A DNA stretch of 64,000 nt, from positions 433,797-497,796 of the forward strand of contig NW_019774114.1 in NCBI RefSeq assembly GCF_001039355.2. The letters run 5' to 3'. The stretch is from Lingula anatina (taxonomy: Eukaryota; Brachiopoda; Lingulata; Lingulida; Lingulidae). This document shows positions 25,977 through 38,983 of this stretch, one piece after another. A program made the position numbers and the translations under genes. The notes beneath the pieces are model-generated. The model was not told the origin of the DNA and made no database searches. It saw only the letters and a list, made by a program, of their open reading frames with translations. Position 1 is the stretch's first letter. Every line of letters starts with the position of its first letter.

Positions 25977-26211
25977 GTCTTTACACAACTGTACTTTGTA
26001 TGTACGAGGAATAGGTCAATAAATCGATTTGGTTAGAGTTCATTTATCTCTCTGATTGCGGCAGATGTGAGAAACGGAAGTGAAGTCCGCCATGTTCCGA
26101 TGACAAATTCTCCTTGATGAACACTGACAGATTTTCGATTTTTTCTTCCGAGAAATTTAAGAACCGACTGAGATTGACAGGATTTTTCATGAGACTGTTC
26201 TTCTTTTATAG
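25977..26211 (+). other. APBA non-coding 5' leader exon (haplotype B copy)
   Basis: Identical to 20741-20975. It ends with the donor TATAG|GTGAGT at 26211, and the downstream acceptor is at 28375/28376. This is the leader directly linked to the full-length APBA coding sequence. Confidence 0.6.
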
Positions 26212-28375
26212 GTGAGTTGCATATGTCAATATTTATGTAAGACCTTAATGAAATATTAAGTTGATCTGCTGTAAATATTACTGAGAGTCGAACGATTATT
26301 GACAAGTGACATCACCAGGGTCATTAGAATAAGCTTGCCTATGAAAGTAAAATAAAGGTCATTTACCTGTTTAACTGTTCATTCTAGCGACTTAGTGATT
26401 ATTTGAACGCATTTCTAGAAGCATGATATAGATCAATTTCATACTTTATATTTTCTTGGTATTAATTTCCCAAATTCCGAGATTTTTTCTGGTAATTTGA
26501 TTTTGTCTTGATTCAAAGTATTTTGAGTCATAGACTAACACAGTAGAACAATGGTTTCATGATTTGAATTTCGTTATCCAATTGAGTCTTATTCCCATAG
26601 TTCAACTATTAGATTTGAATGACAATTACATATATTTGGAAAGGTTTCTGTACAGTTGCCCACATGTACAGTAATATGTACTGTATATAGATCTTCAAAA
26701 CAAATACTACTTGTAATTAGTCACATGTCTCATGTATGAATGATAAATTGCAAATGTACAGTAAGTTGCCCTTTTTAATGTTAAATTGTTATGCTGCAGA
26801 GCAATTTATTCCCTGTTTATTATTTTGTATTTCCCAACTTACCGAGAAGATTGACAGGTTATGATGTTGATACTTCGTTGTTATTTACACATACATGAAG
26901 TGAGCATGGGTTTCCAGCAGTGCATTACACCACTAGTTTCTTAAAGGACTAAAATAAATCCAAATTATTCCCTTGTTCTGCCCAAAAATAGCTTGAAAAA
27001 TACACCTTCAAATTTGTGGGTGGAAATGGACTATTTGTCTGTCCCTTTAGTTCGTAAATGTTTGCTGTATAACGTAGTATTCACTTGCAATGCACAATCA
27101 TAATTCAAATGTATGGATACAGCTGCACATGCAACTGCATACATATTCAGTGAGTTGCTGAAAATGACCAAGGATTATATACAGTACTGAGAGAAAACAG
27201 AAAATATCAATTCAAATATAACTTTTCAGGAAAATAAATATGAACTCATGTCCTTTGGTATTTCTCTAAGTTATACTAACAGTTTGAAGATATGTGGTGG
27301 CATTTGATTGGGTTTTATGGCAAAAAATTGACTTAAAATGCATCATTAAATATAAGACTATCATAGGTCGACGCTAGCATAGCAAGGCTTAATTAATGTA
27401 GTTTATTTGTCTCAAGCAAATAACTTGTCAAATTATGTTTTGAGGACAGCGAATCTCTTAAATACCCAGAAGTTCAATAAATTACTGATATGTGTTATCT
27501 GTCTTAGTTCATATATAAATAACTTTAAAGGAACATTGAGGTATTTGTACAGCTTAAGGTTTCAGACCAGCTTATAAAAACATGTACATATCTGCCAAAT
27601 AGTAGACTTTTTTATTTTGATACATGTACTTAATTCATCCCTTTTACTGTATGATATGAAGAAACTCAGTTGTTTAAATCAGATCTTTTATTCTAAATAA
27701 AAAGTCGGGTTTATAAGGCACATGTGATTAGTGTGGTAGTTAAACTTGGACAGGTTGATAAACTTACTTACAATTTGCATTTTTCAATGAACTGTGGTGA
27801 AAAAATTATGAAGTGCTCTCTCTTGATATGTAAGCTTTAGATTATCAAGGAAATATTCTTGACAGCATTATATCAAAATATAATATTCCACTTTAACGTG
27901 TATTTTGATTATTTTGATAAATTCATTTATATTTTTATGCAACAAATTTGCTGAGGCTCTCACCTTAAGAAATTACATTATTTTTGTTAGGCAATTTTTA
28001 GTCTAAATACTGGTTATTTGTTATTGATTGAGGTAGGCTAAAGCAGTTGTGTCTGGCTCTGAAATTGAAAATTGACACCTTGAAGGGTGCTTAATATTCA
28101 ATGAGTCTTTAGTGTAGCATCTGCAAGAACTAAATCAGACTAAATGACCAGAGTAAGTCAATGTCATGCTTTGACCTTTGCTATCCACAGGTAAACCCAA
28201 AGAAAATATTTCATGTAATATGATGTTATTGACCTATTATCAATCAATTTAGCAGTGCTTTGTAGACGAAATGCTTTCCGTCTAATTTCCCTTTTAGATA
28301 AAGGTCAGTGTAGGAAAAGTTGTTCGCGATCTCTTGTGAAAAATATCTTAAAGCAGTTTTTTATTCTTATTTTAG

Positions 28376-30513
28376 GTGAAATAAAATATCTAAATGGAAC
28401 AGGTGGAAAAAACTAGCCTAGAAACAGAGGAAATTGAGGATGGAGGAACATTGAAGAGAAAGAAACTGAAGGAAAAGCAAGAAGATAATTCAGAAGAAGA
28501 AGAAGAGAACGACGACTCAGCCAGTCATATGGAAACAGAAAAGCCTGCTCAGGATGGTGAAGAGGACTGTTCAGATCATGCTGTTCCAGAGGAAGATAAA
28601 GCCATGACTAATATTGATGGTGTAGAACTTTCTGAAGGAGCACCAGGAGGGGAAGATAACAGTGACCCTGTTTTAAACATGTCTGTCTCTGTTATTGAGA
28701 CAGACAACACATCTGAAGACTTAACAGAGACTGATAATTTAAGCATGGTAGTGAATATCAGTAGCTCTCGGAGAGCTAGTGACGTCAGTAATGTGTCCTT
28801 TCCAAATTTCCAGTTAGAAGATGCAGGGAATGCAGAGGGCGAGGATCCGGATGTAGACTGCGATGTCGATCCAGAGACTCCCTATCAACAAGATGGTGAC
28901 GACTACCAACCCGAGGACTATGACGTGGATTGCGATATGCCACTTGAGCTGGGCCCAGATACTGCAGGATGTTTAAGTATGCATGAAAGCAAATTGGATT
29001 ACACTGATCAGATTAAGGAGAGAATAGATAAGAGGAAACACAAGGTCAACACCTCTGAGGAAATTCAAGGAGATTCCAATAAGATTAAAAGTGGTGATGT
29101 ACTGCCAGGAAACAAGAAAATGGAGTCATTTCAGCAGCCTTTAGAAGGGGTCCATTTTCATGATAGACTGCACGACAATGAAATTAAAATAGATGGAAAT
29201 AGTTCCAGTGATTTGGCTGACCTTGGTGTCAAGAGAAGAAACCCAGGCCATTATAATAAGACAACACACAGTGAAGCAGACGGTGGCTCAGATTTTTCTG
29301 CTGCTGCTGCAGTAAATGCCAATTATAATGGTATTCAAAAACGCAACAGTGCAGAAGTGAGGAATAATATCCCAGATGTCAGTGAAGTAAAGAGTTATGA
29401 CATAGACACTGTCACTGATATGAAATCTGTGAGTTCCAATGTACTGCCTAGAATGAAGAAGAAGTCTCCAGGTTTAGCTCGCCGCATTGCAGATAAAGAG
29501 ATATTGGATAGAGACACCTCTAGTTCTGAGAGAGAAACAGATCTAGATGTTTCTCTGAGAATGCATAGGAATATAAAATCTAATTTACCATCCAAGACTA
29601 ATGGAGCAGAAAAGCATGTTGAAATTGAAACTTATGATAATGTTCACAGTACAAATGGTGCAATACATGGAACTGAGGGGATCAAATACCTTGATATCAA
29701 GGATTCAAAAGACCCTACAAATGACATTGCAAATGAATATGATTATGTAAAATTTATGCGTGTGCAACCTGGCAGCTCTTATGTTGGGATGAGGCTGGCC
29801 TATTCTACATCAGATAAGCCAAATGGCAGTAGCAGGGACAGTTTGACAAACATAGGTGGTGACATTACCCCAGAGAGCCAAATGACACCCAAAAGAACTC
29901 CCCATCAATCCCATGGTAATGGCACCAGTTTTAACCCCAAATTATTAGAGGAGAATTTGACTGAGATTCCTCTGAATTCTGACAGTTCCCAGACTGAAGG
30001 CAAGTACTTGTCTTTGTCTCCAGAAAACACAGAGTGTGACAGTGCAGAGGTGGAGAGCATCTGTTCAGACAGTGGCCTGGCCACCAACCTCATGCCCTCG
30101 GTGGAAGACGGCCTCTCTAGCAGCCAGCCCAGTGACAGTGATGACGGCCCGGCAGACAAAGACATAGAAAACCCTATAGATATTTTGCAGTCTAAGCAAA
30201 GGGCTGAGGCAGAACAGTTTTTAAAGTCCACAAGTACGCATGGTGTGAGCGACTCTCCCCAACACCCTCTTCCCACAGTAACTAGTAGATCAGCGGCACG
30301 CAGTGTGGCACAGCTTGACTTATCTTCCTACACACTGGATCCTCTGATGATGAAGCAGTATGAGCAAGATAAACCCAATGATGTGAGCCAGGCCCTACAT
30401 GATATCACCGTGGCCATAAAGAAGAGCAAGAGTATGCCACTTAAAGCCCCATATCATAAAACAAATGGTGGAGAAAGCTCTGAAAGCCAAGAAGAACCAG
30501 TATGGGTAATGAG
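28376..30513 (+). CDS. APBA exon 2: giant disordered N-terminal exon
   Basis: One 2.1-kb exon encodes residues 1-706. It is low in hydrophobic residues, with a Glu/Asp run ([13 protein letters not shown], near residue 33), repeated DVDCD motifs near 155-180, an Ala5 run near 301 and many Ser-Asp clusters. No folded domain is evident until the end. Its last codons are EEPVWVM(R), and the Arg codon is split by the donor AG|GTAATA. I could not recognise the Munc18-binding region seen in vertebrate Mint1/2 with confidence. Confidence 0.9.
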
Positions 30514-33500
30514 GTAATATATTATGAAATTTTCTGATCAAAGCAATTTTTATGTGCAATATCATGCTTGTCAGAGCAGTATTGAATAGATGAACAATGT
30601 CCGTTTGTAATGAAAGAAGTGCCATGTCTATTTTGTTCTTTATTGATTTTAAAGACCAATCTTTGCACTTCTGTGTATTTACCCACCATCTTTCCTAGAT
30701 CATCAATATCATTAGTCTTTTTTTATAGACAGACGTGGTGTTTCCAATGTGAAGTGCATCACTTCCCATCATGTTCCAGATCAGCTGTGTCAAAAAAAAA
30801 AAAAAAAGAAAAAAAAAATTGAAATGACGTGTGCGGACACTGCTGCCATTACTCCCCATCAATCCAGTTTATATTTGAATTTCTTTGTTGAACTATGGGT
30901 GCATTCAAAGTTAATTTATCCTACTAGCTACTGCGCACTAAGACCCCATTTCCATAGATTTTAGATCGATCTATCCCTGTGGGGAGTCTCACTAGATTAC
31001 TGTCAGCTTAGCCGGTTTAAGCGTCTGTCCCGCCTACCGAAAGCTGTAAGGGGGTAATTAACTATGGTGCACGCTCGGCTTAGCATGAACCCCCAGGGAG
31101 TTGGGTCAATCTAAATCTTAATCCCTGGATCGATCTAAATCTCTGGGAATACACCCTAACTCCATGGACACTCTCACTGATTGCAATCACATTAACAGGC
31201 CTCCCCCTGGTGTTGAGTAGAGTACACAAAACTGGTGATTATAAGGGATATGTTGAAACAAAAGGTGTGTTAATCAGATTGCACCCAGTGAGAGGCCCCT
31301 TGGAATTAGTGGACAGTAGCTAGTATGATAGATTCATTGGGAACGCACCCTATGATGCTTCTTTATATTCAGAAACAGAAATGGATAAGGTAATTGTAAA
31401 TGAAATTACTGTTTTCTTTTTAGGGATAGTTATACAAAAAAGGTGCAGCGCCAGGAACAAATGCAGAAAATGCGTCAAGAGATGGAACATCTGCAAGAGC
31501 AAGAATTAAGAAGCAGAGAAGAAGAAAAAGGTCTGTACAGATGTATATTAGTATTGAGAAATTATATGCAATTTTTGACAGATGCTGTACTGTCATATAC
31601 TAGTACATGAATGTTTTACAGGCCTTGCCTTCTAATAGGATTTAGATGAGTTGATAGTAACATGAATTGATTTTTCTATTTTAAGAAAAATAGTGTTACA
31701 AAACAGATATTTCAATTCGGAAATATTTTGTGACTGGCATTTGGCACATTAGTGGGATTATAAATGTGAATATAAAATTGGAACATTGAAGCTGGTATAA
31801 CTTAATAGCTCTCAGATAGATATTAAGTTGTGTAAAAAAAGTGAAACAATGAGTATCCTTTAGGAAGGTGTGGGGCATGATTCATAAGTATTACTTTTAA
31901 AAATTATGTTACCAGTCATTAAGTTGATTAGGTTTGTCAAAGACTGGCATGGCAATGTAATTCTGTTTGAATTGTTGTTGCAGTGTTTAAATTAGAAGAA
32001 GAAGAAGACAAATTGTTACAGGACAAGTACAGCCACGGGCAGGAACCAAAAGGTAGAATATTGCAACATTGTGTAGTGCCACCATTGTGGCTAGTAGAAC
32101 TGAAAAACCAAAATTGAGAGCAGGGTTTATATTGTACATTGTCATCAACAAACAGTAGCAATCTGATACGGATGCATGGTTGTGTGTGCATTATGTTTGC
32201 ATGTCCTTTTGAAATGTTAGAAATGAATGTTATATAAATAGCTAATCAGATGCCCACTAACTGCATTCTCAGCATTGGTTGAATGAGTATTCAGTGTACA
32301 TTACAAGGGGAAAAATTCATAGAATCCATATAAGGTATTGTCAAGAATCTAGTGTGATGTTTCAGGTAACGATACATAATGTTTGTTTAATTCTTTGAAT
32401 AGCGTGGATTTAATGGTACTTTTGTCTCCTTAACTAGTTCTAAATATGCGCTGAATTATTTGGTTTTTACTACTGTTATGAGTAATTTGAAAGACTTGGA
32501 TTTCTGATATTCACTTACCAGATAGCCAAGCCTCCAATTGTGAAGGTAATCTTATGGACATCGAAGTTGTAAAGACCTTTGTTTGTTGTTGCCAGTCCTC
32601 ACATGATGTCTGTGTCTGATGTTTAACAGTATGATATGTATTGTGAAGAAAACTGGGCTTGCTGTGATATATTTGTCCCACATGTCCAACTTAAATGTTC
32701 GCAGTATCTGTCTTCACTGTTGGTTTGATATTTAGCTGTATAAATACAGGTTAAAAAAAAAAAAACTCAAATACCCAGTTCTGTAAGGCAAAATGTTTTT
32801 ATCATAATATATCAGTTAAAGCTAAAAAATAAACTTCATGTTTGACTCAGCTTTAATGTAAGCAGTTCTCAAGCATGTAACAGTATCTGTGGTGAAGACT
32901 GTGTGATTATTTGCATTAAGTTGTCCAATTATCAGTCTGTAGGTTTTGCTGAATTGTTCTATTGTTTAGTGTTTTTTGTGGCAGAGTAAATCATTCCCTA
33001 GGCACCCTTCTTATTTACAGTGTGACAGTTTCAATCATTCATGCAGATTGCATTTTTGTCTGTCATATCACAGTATCTATTTCCATTTTCCACAATGCTT
33101 CCACGTTCAATTATCATAATCAAAGGAGTAATGATGTAAAATATCTGATTTGAGATAACGCCATTGGTAATCAAGCAGTTCCTAGTTTTACTTACCCCCC
33201 CCCCCCCAATGAAAACATATTTTGCAGATTTACTTTCTTTTTGTAAATCCCCCTGACAAGGTTATTTCATTTTCATTACTAAGACAAAAAGTGTAAAAAA
33301 AAACTTGTTAATTACTTGTTTACCAGCTTGCACCATGTTTACTAACTTGTTATGAGTTTACATGTTTTATTAATGTGAATTGTTAATGTTTCATGATATT
33401 AAATGCAACCATGCTGTTATTTTCTTTCTTTTTTTTTTTATTAAAAATGTTGCAATTTGTAATTACTTAATGCCTGTAAGTGTTTATTGTTTTGCATTTA

Positions 33501-36500
33501 TTATTTTGCTGTTTAAATCTTTAAATCGTGAGCATGATATTGATCCAGCCATGATAGGAACTATACATACATGTTGAGTCTAGCACCACTTTGCTTCACA
33601 AGCAGCAACCTGGTAGCTATGTAGACTTGACATATACTGCAGACAGCAGAAGTTGTTTTTGGCAAAAACATCTTTGTTTTACTACATGAGCTTTGCATGT
33701 TACTTTCAGAATACATTTACTAATGCTTATTTCCTGCATGCTGTTTGTAGGTTATTGTAGTGATGATGAATATGAAGAGCATGACAGAGATATTGCAAAG
33801 TCATTTTTTCAACGTAAAAAGAAGTATGCATCTGTGCCTGTTGAAGATACTTCTGACACTACATATGTGCGCCCAGACTCCTATGTTAAAAGTAGTTATA
33901 GTGGTGGAAATGTGGGTAACTCTCATTCACTGTCATCACATGGAAGCCTGAGAAATCAAAAGGCACTAGGAGAGAGCAGTTACAGCAGGCCACAAACTTT
34001 TCAAGATTCGCCACAATCCAGGAAAGTTAGTGGTCGACGAATAGCTGACCACAAACGTAACAGTTATTCGTGTGACGAGGAAAGTGAGGGAAGTCAGGAC
34101 AGTCTGGAGTCTGCTGGGCCGCGGGGCGGTGCATACACCAAGCATGAAGAGAGAGGTATCTAACTTCCTCTGTGTAAGCCTACTGTGGCATCTTGTGGTG
34201 GCAGCAATCTCTTTCATTATTCTCAGCTCTATTTCACCTCACTGCACGGCATTTGTCACACGCCGAGTCTCCATGCACTTCACTTTTCTGCAAGTGGAAA
34301 GTTTCCAAATGTTCTTTGGGATAATCACAGGTTTTTTTGGTGCAGATTTCTCTGATTGTTTATAAAGAACATGCGTTTTGTAACCTCCGTTCATGCATAC
34401 TTTCCTCCCACAATCTTGCTTTTCTAAATAACATGCATGAACAAACTTACTGATAATCATGTCTTTTTATTGAGCATGGAATGATATTTGAAGTGTACTA
34501 ACAGATTTTTTTGCTTCCCTCTTTATGCATGCATGCTTGTTTGCGTGTCTCTTTTCTGTTTAAACAGGTTATAAGTGTTGTTATATTGCAAATTTAATGT
34601 TAAAGTGAGCATTTTTTTTTTTTCAAATTTTTCCTTTTGTTAGAAATTTATATGCCCCTGGACTAAGTTTAGGGGTATAATGGATTTTGATTATCAGTCT
34701 GTGTGATTATAGCCAAAAATGTAGAACCAGGAATCATTATAACTGATATTATAAAGATAATACTTTTTGTCACATTCATTCTAAATATAACCTGAAGCAT
34801 TGCTGTTAGGGTGAAGGACAAATCAGCAAATGCTACCATTTAAAATTAGATTTCTGAGGTTTTTCACATGGACTTCTTTTTAATTTGAACTTCCTTCGTT
34901 TAATTTGCACATTTTCTACCATTCTGGTGATGGGTTTTACTTCCACAACACATATTTATATCTTTCATTCTTGCTTACAGTATAAGTGGATGTGGGCAAA
35001 AGTGGCAAAATTCTTGTAGCGTTTCTTAATATGATATGTAACGTTATCATGTCTGACCACTCTGTTTCCTAATTTATCATGTGTATTTTCATATGTAGTA
35101 AGTTGTCAATTTTTTTCAATCATAAAAAATAATAAAGATGTCAGTTAAAATATGGTTCTTTTCTATCATTTACCCAGTAATATCTAATAATTTAAATTTA
35201 GCTGTCTGAAATGTAATTACAAAATTTACACATTTGTCATTCGGTTTCCTAAAGATGTTAAATTAAGTTTGACCTATTATCAGACACAGATACAGATGAG
35301 GAGACAGACCAGCTTCTTGATAAACAATATACAAAGGATACCCATGTGGACATCCCTGAACTAAATGATGCTCCAGCCACTAGACAGGTACAAGTAGCCT
35401 ATGGCTGCAGACACTGGCATATGCTTGTATGCATGATAATATAGAAAAATATGCACGGATAAAGAGGAGAGCAAAAGTTGAATTTAGAGAGAATGGAATT
35501 AGCTTTGGGTGTTTCTGCTGTATTGGTGATTTTAAACCAAGTATAAAAGCAAATTCAAGGCAAGATTTCTGTGCATTTAAATACCACAAGTGCAGACTTG
35601 TATAATTATGTCACTGATTCAGTACTGTACATGAAAACATAATTTAGTTTAGGTCTTGCATGGCGGTAACAACAAACCACAAATTTAATTGATTCTTCAA
35701 TACAAAGAGTGAAGTTTTTGAAGCAGTGTGTCATTGTCAGCTATATTCAGATATATATTAGTCACTTTTTCCTCATGCTACTAATACTGCTGATCACCTG
35801 TTATTTGATATTTTCCAGGCAAACAAGTTACGAGCCAAAGAAGGTGAGCAGGAATCATGTAAGCTATCCATTTTAATACTTAATATCGATGTAACTCATT
35901 GTTGTGCTACTCCAAGCACATTTGGTGCTTTTGATGTTGTGGTCTTCTTTGCAAAATAGGTGAGTTAGATCATTTTAGATTATTTAGAATTATGGAAATG
36001 AATTTATTTCATTTAATTTGCAAAGCTTTGTCGTTATGGTGTTCAAAATTCATTAAGGAATGTTTTTGTACAGTAGTTCTGATGATGTTTTTTTACCGTT
36101 ATTTCATCTTGAGAATGATTCTCTATTTATAAGTTATTAGCCACTGCCTTTTAAAAGGATACATGCAATTTTCTCTGCAATATACAATTGCTGCCCTTAT
36201 TGATATTATCTTTCGCAATGCACACTATCTAACTGAGCTTTTATCAGCAGATATTTGCATGCTTTTGAACTGGGGTTAAAATAAATCAGTTTTATATTCA
36301 GGCTTTGTGGACATTAATTATGTACAGAGGCTTCAGTGGATGCACAGACATCTTACCTTTGCCTGTGTTTTTAACATTATTAATACTGAGTTCTTTTTCA
36401 CTTCTTTCTAGCTTGCTGTCATTCTGTTCACTGAGACATTATTAAGTAAAACATTTTTTGGTCTAAAGCTATTTCAAAATTTGAGCACAGCATTTGTTAA

Positions 36501-38908
36501 GAAATTAAAAGATTAAAAAGTTCAAAACATGAAATACGATCAGCCAATCCAACACTGACATCCTTCTTTTTATTTATATAGCATTTTAAGGCAGAAATGT
36601 TTTGCTTGTGAAATTAAATCCTCAATATGTTTGGAGGCAACCTTTTTTATGAATAAAAATTGAAAAAAACTTGAACATAGTAGGCTGTTTCAAATTGATT
36701 GTTTTGAAAGTGGGCAGATTAATGTTCCTGAAAATTGATGAACAGTTTTCAGCCAGAAGCATAACGGCTCTTTCTTCAAACCCTATATAAAGCTTTGCTA
36801 TAGTTGGTCTACTTTATTGTGAATATATCTGTCTTCTGTCAGTACCAAAACTAACTTTAATGTTGATATTTTTCTTAAGAAATCATGACTCTTGACAATT
36901 TAAACAAGTCTAAGAAAAGTAGAACTAATTGGACTAGATTAAATTATATCGGAAATAGTGCAACTTTTGCCAACATGACAGTACTCAGAATTTAATCCTA
37001 AATAATGCTACTCATTAGAAAGAATATTTAAAAATTGAGGTAGTTATCTGCATGCATTTTTTTCTTTTTGTTCATTGTTTATGAGTATTATGCTTTTTTA
37101 TAACATAACAAACTTGATTTCTTTAATTTCCCACAACCTAATATTTAACATTGTGGTGAGTACTCCATATTTACCTGATGATGGTGGTTAAGTGTGGTAG
37201 AGGTGCTTTGGGGACGTGGAGTGAGTTGTGATGAAGGTGCTGGTAGTAATGTATTTTGTCTGGTGGAAATATTATGACTCCTCCGTGTTACGGCTTTAGA
37301 CCTCACTCTCTCTCTTTGTCCAGTCTTCTGCTCTGCGAGGGGAAAAGTAGGAAAGAAATATCTATATTCAGACTGTGACACTTTGTATTAAATGAAAAAC
37401 AAGTGCTTAAGTTAATTTTTTTTTTTTTTACTTTGGAGAGTATAATGGTAATGTTGTATATTGCCGGCAAAAGCCTCTGTCTAGGTACCCATTGCTAATG
37501 CCCAATATTTCTTGAAATTGGTGCATACTTAAAAACTTAAAGATGAAGAATGCTTCTAACTCTTAAAAGATGAGCATAGTTGATGTTTTTGAATGTTTTC
37601 ATTTAAACAAATATAAATGTGTTGCTCTTGTATTTCGCTTTTACATCATCTTTCCCTGAGAGCAATATTTTTCCTTGTTTGCTTTTATTCTCTCCAATGG
37701 GAAGTTTATATTTGTAAATTCATCATACTTTCACTTTTCTTTTTTGCTAGTCTTTGTTTCAGTTCCTTTGTTATTTAAAAGTTTTACCATTGCTTCTTGT
37801 TTTTTTGTATATTTGGTGAAGATTTGTTTATTCCTCTTGGGCAGCTTTTATATGTTAGTTGTATTGCTGGTATTTACAATAATAGTAGTTGTTGGAGAAT
37901 GAATTTCAACTAAATTTAAGTCTTTTCATACCAAAGTACTGATAATGGTCTTGGGTTCAGTGTTCCTCAGTAAAAAAGCTTGTAGATAGATTTTAATACC
38001 CAAGTAATGATTGCTTTCTCTTTATGGAATCTTGCTACTTGCTTTAACTTGGCATATTAGGGTGTTTACGTTTAATGGAAAATCCAAATAATATGTAATA
38101 AAACTCAAAATAGTTCTTGTTTCTTTGTGCTACAGGCTAAACATTATATGAAGCTTAACCGATACCAAGCACTAGGTTTACACAGGGGTATGACCTAACA
38201 ACATAAATGATTAAATAAAAAAGATAACATGTCTGATTGTCTTCAATTCCTCACTGACCACATTATGTTTGCAGTGACTGTCTATGATCCTGACCAACCT
38301 ACAGTTTTGATAGAGGGGGTTCTGTTTAGAGCCCTGTACCTGGGCTCCACCCAGCTCATCTCCGAGGGCACGCCCTCCAAGGCCATGAGGATGATGCAAG
38401 CCCAGGAGGCTGTGGGGAGAATAAAGGTGAGAGCTGTGATCTCTTTGTGTAAGATTATTTGTGATATTTGATTGTGATGCTTAATAGAATGTAGCAACAG
38501 ATTGTGTTTTTGTATTTTAATGGACATTTTATATGCATGGTTTGTAAAGTGATATAGAATATGACATTAATTTTACAATGCTATATGTTTGGTTTGTGGC
38601 TAATTATAGTTAAGATATCTTTCATGGCATTGTGCAAGATCACATCCGTTATTATGTGATTAGAAGTTCAAGATGTTTGTTCATGTTAAAGAAATTTGGA
38701 TAGATCAGTCACCCTATGGACCGCATAACAAGTCCACTGACAGAGTCCCTATTTAAACATCTTTCCAAAATATTTATTGGACTAACATTTTCTCTCTTAT
38801 TTAGATTTATTATTTCATCTTCACCAGTGTAGTGGTTTTTTCTTTTACATAAACAACTAGAATGCATTATGTCACATGTGAAACAGTTGGCTTGGTTGAT
38901 GGTTTTGC

Positions 38909-38983
<75 letters not shown>

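Larger units (their letters stand above)
23716..28878. repeat. Second copy (haplotype B) of 18008-23714
   Basis: The sequence follows 18008-23714 in the same order and orientation, with scattered SNPs, small indels and one 470-bp absence. It contains the same foldback half, the MITE remnant, exons 3 to 1 of the phosphatidyltransferase, the promoter, the APBA leader, intron 1 and the start of exon 2. After 28878 it continues into unique APBA sequence. Confidence 0.9.

Noticed and set aside
23716-28878. A true second APBA gene or a processed pseudogene
   Set aside because: Introns and intergenic DNA are duplicated along with exons, and the boundary is an n in the middle of an exon. Haplotype switching explains it more simply.
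33693-33750. Upstream ATG making the APBA exon 5 region a separate 156-aa secreted protein
   Set aside because: The Met-rich hydrophobic start is intron sequence before the acceptor TTTGTAG at 33750. The in-phase join to exon 4 gives the APBA linker.
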